Counted from the stretch's first letter, positions 1 through 6,457 are shown. The stretch: 7,441 nucleotides of DNA from Bacteroidales bacterium (GCA_031286005.1 JAITVC010000261.1:1-7441), one strand, 5' to 3'. The notes: generated by a model from the sequence alone, not told the origin. Numbers and translations are program-made.

Positions 1-901
1 TCACCATGCCGTCTTCGTGAACAAACACATAGCGGTCGTTGGTTCCTACTTGCTTAATTACGGCAACATCGGGAACTACCACACGTTTCATTGCACCGAA
101 GTTCACATTCACACGGGCATACATACCCGGGCGAACACGCAAGTCGGCATTTGGAATGCTCACCTCTACCGGGAACGTGCGAGTTGCAGGGTCAATCGTA
201 GGATAAATCAAATGTACAGAGCCTTTGAAGTGGGCATCGGGATAAATCTCTGATGTAACATCTACGCTCATGCCTCGTTTCACTTTCGGGAAGTATTCTT
301 CGTTCACGTTGATGGTAATCTTCAATGGCGAAAGCGTCATAATCGTTAAGATAGCTGCCTTGCCGGATTTCGTTGGAGACATGGAAAACATCTCGCCCGG
401 ATGATAATAACGTCCGGTGATTACACCATCAAACGGTGCACGCAAGGTGGTGTTTTCCGTAAGGTTCTTCATAGCCGTTTGTTGCACTTCCATTTGCACG
501 CGCACTTGGTCCACTTGTTGTTGAGAGGCGCCACCTGCTTTTTGAAGTTCGGAGATGCGCTTGTAGTCTTGCTCGATATTGTCTAATTGCACTTGCATTT
601 GTTTGCGTTGAGCAATGTCCATTTCTACCAACACTTGACCTTTCTTCACTTTATCGCCCACCTCTACCAAGATGCTTTCGATGCGCACGGGTGTGCTTGG
701 GCAAATATCATTTTGTGTGAACGATTCTACGGTGCCTGTAAATTCACTCGTTTGGTCCACTTGCTCGCTTGCCAATGTGGCTATTTTAATTTGTGTTGCT
801 GTTTCTTCCACTGCAACGGTAGTGGCTTCTTCTTTTTTTGAACCTCCGCAAGATGCCATGAATAAGGCTGTTGCAAGGATAATAAGACTGTGTGTTTTCA
901 T
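1..901 (-). CDS. RND efflux membrane fusion protein (HlyD/AcrA family lipoprotein), 3' end cut by window edge
   Basis: This is the periplasmic adaptor linking an inner-membrane RND pump to a TolC-type channel. I translated 300 residues from the ATG at 901. Residues 1-18 form a lipoprotein signal with lipobox LFMASC, so Cys18 should be lipidated, followed by Gly-Gly-Ser and an acidic linker. The first half of the lipoyl (barrel-sandwich) domain is at about 66-95, with VGDKVKKGQVLVEMD. A helical hairpin covers about 96-148 and holds the Gln-rich turn GGASQQQVDQV. The second lipoyl half is at about 151-172 (LRAPFDGVITG), and beta-barrel sequence follows, including PTIDPATRTFPVEV near 234-247 and VRPGMYARV. 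Family members are usually about 350-400 residues, so some 50 or more C-terminal residues lie outside the window. It follows the TolC gene by 112 bp, a gap filled by heptad repeats. The substrate is unknown. Family is certain; pump type (RND rather than ABC) is inferred from gene order. Confidence 0.93.
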   Translation of the reverse strand, partial: MKTHSLIILATALFMASCGGSKKEEATTVAVEETATQIKIATLASEQVDQTSEFTGTVESFTQNDICPSTPVRIESILVEVGDKVKKGQVLVEMDIAQRKQMQVQLDNIEQDYKRISELQKAGGASQQQVDQVRVQMEVQQTAMKNLTENTTLRAPFDGVITGRYYHPGEMFSMSPTKSGKAAILTIMTLSPLKITINVNEEYFPKVKRGMSVDVTSEIYPDAHFKGSVHLIYPTIDPATRTFPVEVSIPNADLRVRPGMYARVNVNFGAMKRVVVPDVAVIKQVGTNDRYVFVHEDGMV

Positions 902-929
902 TTTATATAGTTTACGTATTTATTAATTT

Positions 930-1009
930 GGTTAAAGGTTAAGGGTGAAAGGTCAAAGATCAAGGGTTAAAGGTTAAGGATTTTGACCTTTTACCATTCA
1001 CCTTTTACC
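930..1009. repeat. Degenerate 7-bp repeat array in inverted arrangement (tolC-adaptor junction)
   Basis: Positions 930-978 read as seven consecutive heptads close to GGTTAAA (variants GGTTAAG, GGTGAAA, GGTCAAA, GATCAAG). Positions 982-1009 hold four heptads of the opposite orientation (TTTGACC, TTTTACC, ATTCACC, TTTTACC). The two arms are imperfectly complementary: 966-978 against 983-995 pairs at 11 of 13 positions, two mismatched in the minus-strand transcript. The operon mRNA could therefore fold a long slippable hairpin between the TolC stop at 1014 and the adaptor start at 901. Role unknown; mRNA processing, stability or partial termination are possibilities. Confidence 0.8.
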
Positions 1010-1013
1010 CTTT

Positions 1014-2345
1014 TTATTCTGTTATTCCCAATAATTTCTCTAAATCTGATTTTGCATTTAAGTAATCCACGATGGATTGGTGATAAGACAATTGCGCCTG
1101 CATCAATTGGTTTGAGGCGTTTTGCACTTCAAGCATGATGCCCATGCCGGTTTCGTAACGCTTCGTTGCAATGTCATAGCCCCGTTGTGCCAATTCGCTG
1201 TTCTTTTGTGCGGCTTCGGCTTGATTCTTGGCCACTGTCATCATGTTGTAAGCACTTTGTGCCTGCACATTTAATGAGCTTTCCAAATAATCACGTTGCA
1301 AACTCAATTGGTCCATCTGCACCTTGGTTTGTTTCTCTTTGCTGATATTGGTAAAAATTCCCGTCAACGGAACACTCAATTGCAAACCGGCTAATAAGCC
1401 TTGACCATAGTTGGAGCTGCTTGCAGGGTCGAGTTGTTGGGTGATAAAGTTTACCGAAGAGTTGTTCCTTGTCCAATTATGACCGAAATTCCCAAAAGCA
1501 GCCAATGTGGGCATACGTTGCGTGCGTTGGATAGACAGGCTCTTTTGCAACAGCTGCTGTTGAATATCCAATTGCTTAAGGTCTGTATTGCCATCTACGG
1601 CCAGATTCATTTGAGCATTGGCACTCACCACATTCTCATAATCCGTGAGCACGCCTTGAACATCTATCGCCTGTGCCATTTCGATACCTATCAACACTTT
1701 TAAGAACATCTTGGCTTGCTCGATGCCGTTTTCCACTTCCAAGATGGTAGGCTTGAGGTTTTGCACTTGCACTTCGGCCGAAATCACATCAAACTCCGAT
1801 ACTAAGCCATTCTCAAATCGTTTCTTTGTTTGCTCATACATGTCTTCGGCCAGTTTCAATCCCGCTTGCAAAGTCTTGTACGAATCCTTGGCCAGCAAGA
1901 TGCCATAAAACGCTTTCGACACATCGTTGCGAAGCGTAATCTTAGAAGCCTGCGCCTTTTCAACGGCCAATTGCATATCCAAAGCCGTCATCTTGATAGA
2001 TTGCCACAAGGCCGGAGCAAACAAGGGCAACGATAACGAGATTCCCGCCGAAGCGTTGTAGTTCGTAGGCATTTCGATAAGCGTAGAACCCAAGCTCATC
2101 GTTGGTGCTGCCAGATACTTTTCAAATTGTCCTGAGGCCGTCAACGTAGGAATCAACCCCTGCCATGCGCTCTGTTTTGAATAGTCCACTCGTTCGATTT
2201 CCTTCTCGGCAAGTTTAATCGTTTGGCTTTCGCTCATCGCAATCTCGATGGCTTTGTCCAAAGTCAACGTCAATGTTGCCGAATCCTGTGCATGAATATT
2301 CATGCAGACCAGCGACGTTGTTAAAATTAAAAAGATTCTTTTCAT
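1014..2345 (-). CDS. TolC-family outer membrane efflux protein
   Basis: This is the outer-membrane channel component of a tripartite efflux pump, expected to trimerise into a beta-barrel with a periplasmic alpha-helical tunnel. It has 443 residues, normal for the family. Residues 1-19 are a signal peptide with likely cleavage at IHA/QD. Two OEP repeats are visible. The first has LTLDKAIEIAMSES near 27-40, a long helix and FENGLVSEFDVISAEVQVQN near 177-196. The second has the matching RYETGMGIMLEVQNASNQLM near 396-415, then a long C-terminal helix ending in LEKLLGITE. Tyr/Gly-rich strand segments near 95-110 and 312-328 fit the membrane strands. It starts 35 bp after the tetR stop, with A-rich sequence before the ATG and no clear Shine-Dalgarno. 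Co-transcription with the repressor and the adaptor is inferred from spacing and strand. Confidence 0.95.
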   Translation of the reverse strand: MKRIFLILTTSLVCMNIHAQDSATLTLTLDKAIEIAMSESQTIKLAEKEIERVDYSKQSAWQGLIPTLTASGQFEKYLAAPTMSLGSTLIEMPTNYNASAGISLSLPLFAPALWQSIKMTALDMQLAVEKAQASKITLRNDVSKAFYGILLAKDSYKTLQAGLKLAEDMYEQTKKRFENGLVSEFDVISAEVQVQNLKPTILEVENGIEQAKMFLKVLIGIEMAQAIDVQGVLTDYENVVSANAQMNLAVDGNTDLKQLDIQQQLLQKSLSIQRTQRMPTLAAFGNFGHNWTRNNSSVNFITQQLDPASSSNYGQGLLAGLQLSVPLTGIFTNISKEKQTKVQMDQLSLQRDYLESSLNVQAQSAYNMMTVAKNQAEAAQKNSELAQRGYDIATKRYETGMGIMLEVQNASNQLMQAQLSYHQSIVDYLNAKSDLEKLLGITE

Positions 2346-2379
2346 TATTGTTTTCTGTTTTTTTTATTTCTCATTCTTT

Positions 2380-2407
2380 ACTAACCATTAACCATTAACC
2401 CTTTACC
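2380..2407. repeat. Degenerate 7-bp repeats overlapping the tetR stop
   Basis: Four consecutive heptads (ACTAACC, ATTAACC, ATTAACC, CTTTACC) are of the same type as the array at 930-1009. On the minus strand they read GGTAAAG, GGTTAAT, GGTTAAT, GGTTAGT, so the last codons of tetR (about KGKGLMVNG plus the TAG stop) are written in repeat sequence. There is only one orientation here, so no hairpin arm is present. Confidence 0.7.
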
Positions 2408-3010
2408 CTTTTTTATCGTTTCCATCACTTCAAGCCCTTTGGCCGTGCAGCATCCGCGAATAAAGATGTACAAATAAGTATAGTACATATCTTCGAGCGA
2501 AAACTGCTTGCGAAGCCCCTTTTTGCCCTCCAGCAAGGTGTGTATCGAGGCCTGAAGCAGCGATGCCGTGATGCTCACATCCAAATCCTTGCGAAACACT
2601 TCTTGCTTAATCCCTTTCTTAAAAGTCTTCTTCATATCCTCCGTTTCCTCTTCCGTATGGCACACAATTTCTTTTTCGTACACCACAGGGTGGTAGCGCT
2701 TAATCTCGTCATGCCGAGAGATTAGTTGCGAAAACGACAAACTCTCAATGTTATTCGTCAAGAAATGGAAGATGGCATGAATCACCGTAGGACTCTCCTG
2801 CAAAATCTTCTTGTTTACCGCTTCTGTTTCCTTTTTAAAGTATTGGATAACAGCTGTGAGCAAGGTGTCTTTGTCCTGAAAATGCTCATAAATAGTGCGT
2901 TTAGACACCCCAATGCGCTTGGCCAACTCATCCATAGTCATGACTTTGATGCCATGCGCAAGCATAAGGTGGGCAGATTCCAAAAGGATGCGTTGTTTAA
3001 CGTCGTTCAT
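2381..3010 (-). CDS. TetR/AcrR-family transcriptional repressor
   Basis: This is a DNA-binding repressor of 209 residues, a typical TetR length. The N-terminal helix-turn-helix spans about 25-50: MTMDELAKRIGVSKRTIYEHF followed by QDKDTLL, close to the family consensus for helices 2 to 4. The rest is helical ligand-binding and dimerisation sequence with two adjacent cysteines near the C-terminus; no ligand can be read from it. It is the first gene of the efflux operon, 35 bp ahead of the TolC gene, so it most likely represses its own operon until an inducer binds. The start at 3010 fits the promoter just upstream (-7 box 24 nt before the ATG). The last eight or so residues (KGKGLMVNG region) are encoded by heptad repeats, suggesting that the original C-terminus was replaced or extended by repeat sequence. 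Confidence 0.93.
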   Translation of the reverse strand: MNDVKQRILLESAHLMLAHGIKVMTMDELAKRIGVSKRTIYEHFQDKDTLLTAVIQYFKKETEAVNKKILQESPTVIHAIFHFLTNNIESLSFSQLISRHDEIKRYHPVVYEKEIVCHTEEETEDMKKTFKKGIKQEVFRKDLDVSITASLLQASIHTLLEGKKGLRKQFSLEDMYYTYLYIFIRGCCTAKGLEVMETIKKGKGLMVNG

Positions 3011-3034
3011 AACTCAGATTTCAATTTCGGGGTG

Positions 3035-3066
3035 CAAAGATACAATAAAAAACTTTAAAAACCAAA
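3035..3066 (-). promoter_or_regulatory. Bacteroidetes-type promoter of the tetR-tolC-adaptor operon
   Basis: On the minus strand a TTTG -33 box (3063-3066) is followed after 20 nt by TATCTTTG (3035-3042), an exact match to the Bacteroidetes TAnnTTTG -7 consensus. Transcription should start near 3028, giving a leader of under 20 nt before the tetR ATG at 3010. The spacer is almost pure A/T. Confidence 0.72.
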
Positions 3067-3082
3067 AAAGTTTTTAAGTTTT
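3049..3082. promoter_or_regulatory. Candidate TetR operator: inverted repeat over the -33 box
   Basis: AAAACTTTAAAAAC (3049-3062) faces GTTTTTAAGTTTT (3070-3082) across a 7-bp A-rich centre; the arms are complementary apart from one extra T. The repeat covers the -33 box and most of the spacer of the tetR promoter, where repressor binding would block RNA polymerase. Its A/T-rich makeup makes chance symmetry more likely, so the operator assignment is an inference. Confidence 0.38.
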
Positions 3083-3107
3083 CGTATTAAGTTTATGTAA
3101 AACCCAT

Positions 3108-3148
3108 CTCAAAACAATAAATTGGCACCAATTTCGGGTCGTTTTGAG
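3108..3148. repeat. Nested inverted repeat
   Basis: The outer arms CTCAAAAC (3108-3115) and GTTTTGAG (3141-3148) are perfect complements. Inside them AAATTGG (3119-3125) and CCAATTT (3128-3134) form a second perfect inverted repeat. It lies upstream of the tetR promoter and downstream of the 183-residue gene. It has no T-tract in either direction, so it is not a standard intrinsic terminator; a protein-binding site or a cruciform are alternatives. Confidence 0.55.
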
Positions 3149-3153
3149 TAGGG

Positions 3154-3223
3154 TACCGATATAGTACCGCTATACTTACCGGTATACTCACCGATATACT
3201 TACCGATATACTACTACTGTACT
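3154..3223. repeat. 12-bp tandem repeat array, consensus TACCGATATACT
   Basis: Units follow head to tail: an 11-bp TACCGATATAG, then TACCGCTATACT, TACCGGTATACT, CACCGATATACT and TACCGATATACT at exact 12-bp spacing, then a decayed ACTACTGTACT. The core TACCGGTA at 3177-3184 is a perfect palindrome and the other units are near-palindromic there. The array ends 11 bp beyond the stop of the 183-residue gene and is not in an open frame continuing from it. It may be a 3' structure, a protein-binding array or a simple minisatellite. Confidence 0.85.
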
Positions 3224-3234
3224 CTGACTATAGT

Positions 3235-3786
3235 TTAGAGACCTTTCTCGAATAAGGAAATATTGCCGGGGATGTCGGATGCTAAAACCTCTATCCTGCA
3301 TCCAATCTGTTTGTTATTAACTTTAGTGGCGATGTAAATCCATTCGTCGTCAATCTTTGAAGGGGTGGCTTTACCTTCCTCAACCAATAGATTGTTGGAA
3401 TTGATGATGCGAACGGTTACTTCTTTTACTTGGAAATTGTCAGTAACGGTAATAATAATCTTGTCGTTAACCTTGCCGGAATAGTTAGAATGGTCTATTT
3501 TCTCTATTTCAGGAACATGAAAGGCATCTGTAAGAGCCAAATTGTAAGGCCGTCTGCCTTGTTTCGCAGCAGCATTGATATAAATTTCTTCATGTTGTGC
3601 TATTTTGGCATAGTGCGATGCCTTTTGAAAACGACAACAGTGTTCTTTTTGTTTTTCAGACCGTTCCCAATTTACAGTCGGCCTTTTAGCTACGATCGTT
3701 TTGCCATTGCGTTCGTAGAACACCAGCAAGTCGCCGATTTTCCCACTTAGGCCGTGGGTGAGCACATTGTTTTTGGACTTGGCCAT
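3235..3786 (-). CDS. Bacteroidota protein of unassigned function with a possible Ig-like C-terminal domain
   Basis: I cannot assign a function to this 183-residue protein. It has no signal peptide or membrane segment. Residues 1-36 are basic with a Gly-rich motif (HGLSGKIGDLLVFYERNGKT) and KRPT, followed by a charged helical stretch SEKQKEHCCRFQKASHYAK (43-61). This resembles in style the start of the Bacteroidetes DUF6266 proteins and similar short proteins, but I cannot confirm membership. A linker (RRPYNLALTDAFHVPEIEKID, 78-98 region) leads to about 80 residues of alternating strands: KIIITVTDNFQVKEVTVRI, then LVEEGKA, WIYIATKV and a final CRIEVLASDIPGNIS. That pattern fits an immunoglobulin-like beta sandwich. 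The gene starts 51 bp after the KAS III stop and may be a read-through member of that operon; I see no convincing promoter in the gap. It is followed by the 12-bp repeat array. Confidence 0.85.
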   Translation of the reverse strand: MAKSKNNVLTHGLSGKIGDLLVFYERNGKTIVAKRPTVNWERSEKQKEHCCRFQKASHYAKIAQHEEIYINAAAKQGRRPYNLALTDAFHVPEIEKIDHSNYSGKVNDKIIITVTDNFQVKEVTVRIINSNNLLVEEGKATPSKIDDEWIYIATKVNNKQIGCRIEVLASDIPGNISLFEKGL

Positions 3787-3837
3787 AACTTTTAAATGTG
3801 TTTAATTTTTTGCCAAACAACCTCCAAACTACCAAAT

Positions 3838-4788
3838 TTAGAAGCGAATCAATATGGCTCCGGAAGAGTAGCCGCCGCCAAACACAGTGAGGCCTACGAG
3901 CATGTCTTTCTTAAACAGATGCCAATGTTCCATCAGCACCAAGAAGGCGCTTGCAGAGCCGGTGTTGCCATAGTGGCGGATATTGTTGAGGGATTTGCTT
4001 TCGGGAATATCTAACAGATGAAGCATATTGGAAATAATGCGCATGTTGGCCTGATGGGCGATGATATAATCTAAGTTCTGAATCGTAGTGTTGGCATTCG
4101 TGGCCACGGTGTTGAGTGCCTCTGTCATGTAGTGCGTGGCATGAATAAACACATCTCTGCCATATTCCATCTGAATGCCGCCATTGGTTTTGGCCAGCGA
4201 TAGCTTCACACCTTCGGGGCCTTTGCCGATATGGCCCAAGCCGCTGGTGGTAATATCCACTATCTCGGGGTCGTGTGTAGTTATGGGGTCTTTGGATACA
4301 AACATCGCAATGGCAGCATCGCCCCAAAGATGACCGCACTTTTGATCTTCCTCATTGGCATAAGTAGAGTTGATTTCGGAACTTATGAGCAGAGCCTTAG
4401 AGGCTTTTCCACTCTTGAAATAAGCGTCGATGAGTTCTACGGCATTCACGCACGACGAGCAGGCTGCCGAAATCATCATCGTTTTGGCATTCTCGATGTG
4501 ATAATCGTTCTGAATGATATGGGCCAAAGTGCCCACCGTATCTTCGGGCGCATAGCCTGCACTGATAATTAAATCTATGTCTTGAATAGGGTAGGGCAGT
4601 TGTTTTATGGCATTGGCCACTGCGGCTTTTCCCATCGTAACGCCCGTTTCGCCCTCTTGAACCCGAGAGCGGGTTTCGATGCCCGTGCGTTGAGCAATCC
4701 ATTCTGCTGTTAAACCATTGATGCTTTCATAATAAGCGTTCGGCACTCGTCCGGCCGGCACATAAAATCCGTATGCGTTGATAAACAT
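3838..4788 (-). CDS. 3-oxoacyl-ACP synthase III (KAS III) family enzyme, FabH-like
   Basis: This is a cytoplasmic thiolase-fold condensing enzyme that joins an acyl-CoA starter to malonyl-ACP in FabH, or a related acyl transfer or condensation in paralogues. It has 316 residues, slightly shorter than typical FabH. The catalytic triad is intact: Cys110 in SAACSSC, His245 in IIAHQANMR, Asn275 in HYGNTGSAS. The N-terminal WIAQRTGIETR (30-40) and the C-terminal GGGYSSGAILIRF are also family hallmarks. The SSC around the nucleophile differs from the AGF of E. coli FabH, and the region before it (GYAPEDTVGTLAHIIQ) is also divergent, which may point to a specialised starter unit rather than housekeeping FabH. 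It begins 17 bp after the DoxX gene, so it probably shares its transcript with trpS. No acyl carrier protein or other fatty-acid gene is next to it, so the pathway is open. Confidence 0.88.
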   Translation of the reverse strand: MFINAYGFYVPAGRVPNAYYESINGLTAEWIAQRTGIETRSRVQEGETGVTMGKAAVANAIKQLPYPIQDIDLIISAGYAPEDTVGTLAHIIQNDYHIENAKTMMISAACSSCVNAVELIDAYFKSGKASKALLISSEINSTYANEEDQKCGHLWGDAAIAMFVSKDPITTHDPEIVDITTSGLGHIGKGPEGVKLSLAKTNGGIQMEYGRDVFIHATHYMTEALNTVATNANTTIQNLDYIIAHQANMRIISNMLHLLDIPESKSLNNIRHYGNTGSASAFLVLMEHWHLFKKDMLVGLTVFGGGYSSGAILIRF

Positions 4789-4805
4789 ATCTCTCTACTC
4801 TTTTG

Positions 4806-5288
4806 CTATTTCATTAATAATTTGTCCAAACTAAATTTTCCTCCTCCTACAAATACAAATGTTGTAAATAGTAAGAGATACAAAAAGGGCACTTCGCCTC
4901 CTGCAAAGATATTGAAGTGAAAGGCTGTGCCTAAGGCTACAAGCATGTTAAAAGCCAAGGTCAAACTCGTTAATCGGGTCAATAATCCTAATGCTAAACA
5001 AATGCCGCCAAAGAACTCTACCGATTTCGACACATAAGCCATCAGTAGAGGCATTGGGATATTCATATTTCCAAAGAGTTGCGCTGTTTGGTTCATAGTA
5101 TCGGCATTAAACAGCGTATAGCTGTGGCTTGCAATTAAACCGCCGATGCACACCCGAACAAAGACTAACCAATCTAATTTAGGTTTAAAATCCAACTTTG
5201 ATTTTAGTTTAGCCATAAATGTTTTTGGCTCTTCCGGAATGAGTAAAAAAGGAATAGACATTCGACTTAGGTTTCTTGAAGTTCTCAT
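4806..5288 (-). CDS. DoxX-family integral membrane protein
   Basis: This small four-helix membrane protein belongs to the DoxX family, whose members are linked to quinone or thiosulfate redox and oxidative-stress complexes but mostly have no proven role. Using the ATG at 5288 gives 160 residues, with hydrophobic segments near 40-58, 84-103, 107-123 and 132-149. Family-like elements are LVFVRVCIGGLIASHSYTLF, the SVEFFGGICLALGLLTRLTS stretch, and the terminal GGGKFSLDKLL. The start is uncertain: Met25 (position 5216, MAKLKSKLDFKPKLDW) would give 136 residues, closer to the family norm, and the preceding 24 residues do not look like DoxX. I kept the longer form because it begins 18 bp after the trpS stop. 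KAS III follows after 17 bp. Confidence 0.85.
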   Translation of the reverse strand: MRTSRNLSRMSIPFLLIPEEPKTFMAKLKSKLDFKPKLDWLVFVRVCIGGLIASHSYTLFNADTMNQTAQLFGNMNIPMPLLMAYVSKSVEFFGGICLALGLLTRLTSLTLAFNMLVALGTAFHFNIFAGGEVPFLYLLLFTTFVFVGGGKFSLDKLLMK

Positions 5289-5306
5289 GGCTTTTATAAT
5301 TTAGGG

Positions 5307-6299
5307 TTAGAATCCAATAATCGCTCGCACTTCGTCAACGGTTTTTCGTGCAGAAAGACGAGCTTTCTCGGCACCTTCGGCAGCGATGTTGTCCAATTGT
5401 TTTTCATCGGCCAGCAACTCGTTGATGCGTTCGCGGAAGGGGGCTGTGAATAAAATCATATCTTCGGCCAGTTGCTTTTTCATATCGCCGTAGCGGATTT
5501 GGCAAGTGTTGTAGGCATTTTCAAAGAACTCCAAAGTATCGGGTTTAGACACTGCGCTCATCAACTGAAAGATGTTTTTTATAGCTTCCGGTTTTTCTTG
5601 ATTTGGCTCCGTTGGACCGGAATCTGTAACGGCTTTCATCACTTTCTTGCGAATGCTTTCGGGCTCTTCGCCCAAGAAAATCGCATTGCCTTCACCTTCT
5701 GATTTACCCATCTTTCCGCTACCGTCCAAGCCCGGAATCTTTACCAAGTTCTCACCGAAATTATAGGCTTGCGGTTCTGAAAAATAATCAACTTTATACA
5801 TATTGTTGAAACGATTGCCCAACGTGCGAGCCATTTCCAAATGTTGCTCTTGGTCTTTGCCAACGGGCACAAAATGGGCTTTGTGAATGAGAATATCGGC
5901 CGCTTGCAACACCGGATACGTGAGCAATCCGGCATTCACATTATTCGGTTGTTGGCGGGCTTTATCCTTAAAGGTTACACTGCGTTCCAATTCTCCCAAA
6001 TAAGCATTCATATTCAGAAATAGATACAGCTCAAGAACCTCCGGAACATCGCTCTGTATATACAAAGCACACTTTTTAGGATCTAAACCGGCAGCCACAT
6101 AATTAGCCAGCACTCTGCGTGTGTTTCTACGTAAGTTTTCAGGATTAGGATGTGTGGTGAGCGAGTGGTAATCAGCCACAAAGAAATAGCAATTATGCTC
6201 ATCTTGCATTTTGACAAAGTTCTTTAAAGCGCCGAAATAATTGCCGAGATGCAAATCTCCCGTCGGACGAATACCACTGAGAACGGTTTTTTTCATCAT
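5307..6299 (-). CDS. trpS: Tryptophanyl-tRNA synthetase
   Basis: This class Ic aminoacyl-tRNA synthetase activates tryptophan with ATP and charges tRNA-Trp in the cytoplasm. From the ATG at 6299 the protein has 330 residues, the normal bacterial length. The HIGH-type signature is PTGDLHLGNY (12-21), and the KMSKS-type loop is GSGKMGKS (193-200). Between them are LTYPVLQAADILIHK and VPVGKDQEQHLE, which form the tryptophan/tRNA-binding core, and AVTDSGPT follows near 223-230. A frame open up to 6494 would add 65 residues, but these read the tRNA gene in antisense and lie upstream of the -7 box at 6319-6326. A second in-frame ATG immediately follows at 6296 and cannot be excluded. It heads the minus-strand run with DoxX and KAS III. 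Confidence 0.96.
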   Translation of the reverse strand: MMKKTVLSGIRPTGDLHLGNYFGALKNFVKMQDEHNCYFFVADYHSLTTHPNPENLRRNTRRVLANYVAAGLDPKKCALYIQSDVPEVLELYLFLNMNAYLGELERSVTFKDKARQQPNNVNAGLLTYPVLQAADILIHKAHFVPVGKDQEQHLEMARTLGNRFNNMYKVDYFSEPQAYNFGENLVKIPGLDGSGKMGKSEGEGNAIFLGEEPESIRKKVMKAVTDSGPTEPNQEKPEAIKNIFQLMSAVSKPDTLEFFENAYNTCQIRYGDMKKQLAEDMILFTAPFRERINELLADEKQLDNIAAEGAEKARLSARKTVDEVRAIIGF

Positions 6300-6318
6300 A
6301 GTTTCATGTTTTAGACAA

Positions 6319-6326
6319 CAAAGGTA
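6319..6326 (-). promoter_or_regulatory. -7 box of the trpS promoter
   Basis: On the minus strand TACCTTTG matches TAnnTTTG and lies 19 nt before the trpS ATG at 6299, so the leader would be only about a dozen nucleotides. No good TTTG -33 box is seen 19-21 nt upstream, so the call rests on the -7 match and position. It is 32 bp from the divergent tRNA promoter box. Confidence 0.5.
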
Positions 6327-6358
6327 CAAAAAAATTATGAAATCTTTCTTTTTTTTCG

Positions 6359-6366
6359 TATCTTTG
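6359..6366 (+). promoter_or_regulatory. -7 box of the tRNA-Arg promoter
   Basis: TATCTTTG is an exact TAnnTTTG match 17 bp before the mature tRNA 5' end, preceded by a T-rich tract. The -33 element is weak. Transcription should start near 6373, leaving a short 5' leader for RNase P to remove. Confidence 0.55.
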
Positions 6367-6383
6367 CACCCAATTTCCCAAAA

Positions 6384-6457
6384 GGTTCCGTAGCTCAGCT
6401 GGATAGAGCAACAGCCTTCTAAGCTGTGGGTCGCGCGTTCGAATCGCGCCGGAATCA
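6384..6457 (+). tRNA. tRNA-Arg, anticodon TCT
   Basis: A full 74-nt cloverleaf is present: acceptor GGTTCCG with CGGAATC (one G-T wobble), D arm GCTC/GAGC, anticodon stem ACAGC/GCTGT with loop CTTCTAA giving anticodon TCT (reads AGA/AGG), a 5-nt variable loop GGGTC, and T arm GCGCG/CGCGC around TTCGAAT. The discriminator base is A and CCA is not encoded. It is divergent from trpS and stands at the left border of the DUF4160/DUF2442 stretch. A weak stem (GGT/ACC) plus T-run follows at about 6467-6487 but is too small to call a terminator. Confidence 0.97.

Noticed and set aside
17..926. Several plus-strand open frames of 60-85 codons
   Set aside because: All are antisense to the membrane fusion protein gene and rich in His/Cys/Leu as expected of shadow frames.
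2726..3058. 110-codon open frame on the plus strand
   Set aside because: Antisense to tetR and running through its promoter; no recognisable domain.
3154..3223. 12-bp array as a CRISPR array or as a repeat domain of the upstream protein
   Set aside because: Units are contiguous without spacers, and the array lies past the stop codon in a frame that is not open from the gene.
3787..3837. TTTGG motifs as a promoter for the 183-residue gene
   Set aside because: TTTG occurs three times but no TAnnTTTG box with correct spacing exists; read-through from KAS III is as likely.
3911..4339. 142-codon open frame on the minus strand
   Set aside because: It lies wholly inside the KAS III gene in another frame; Arg/His/Gln-rich composition is typical of a shadow frame.
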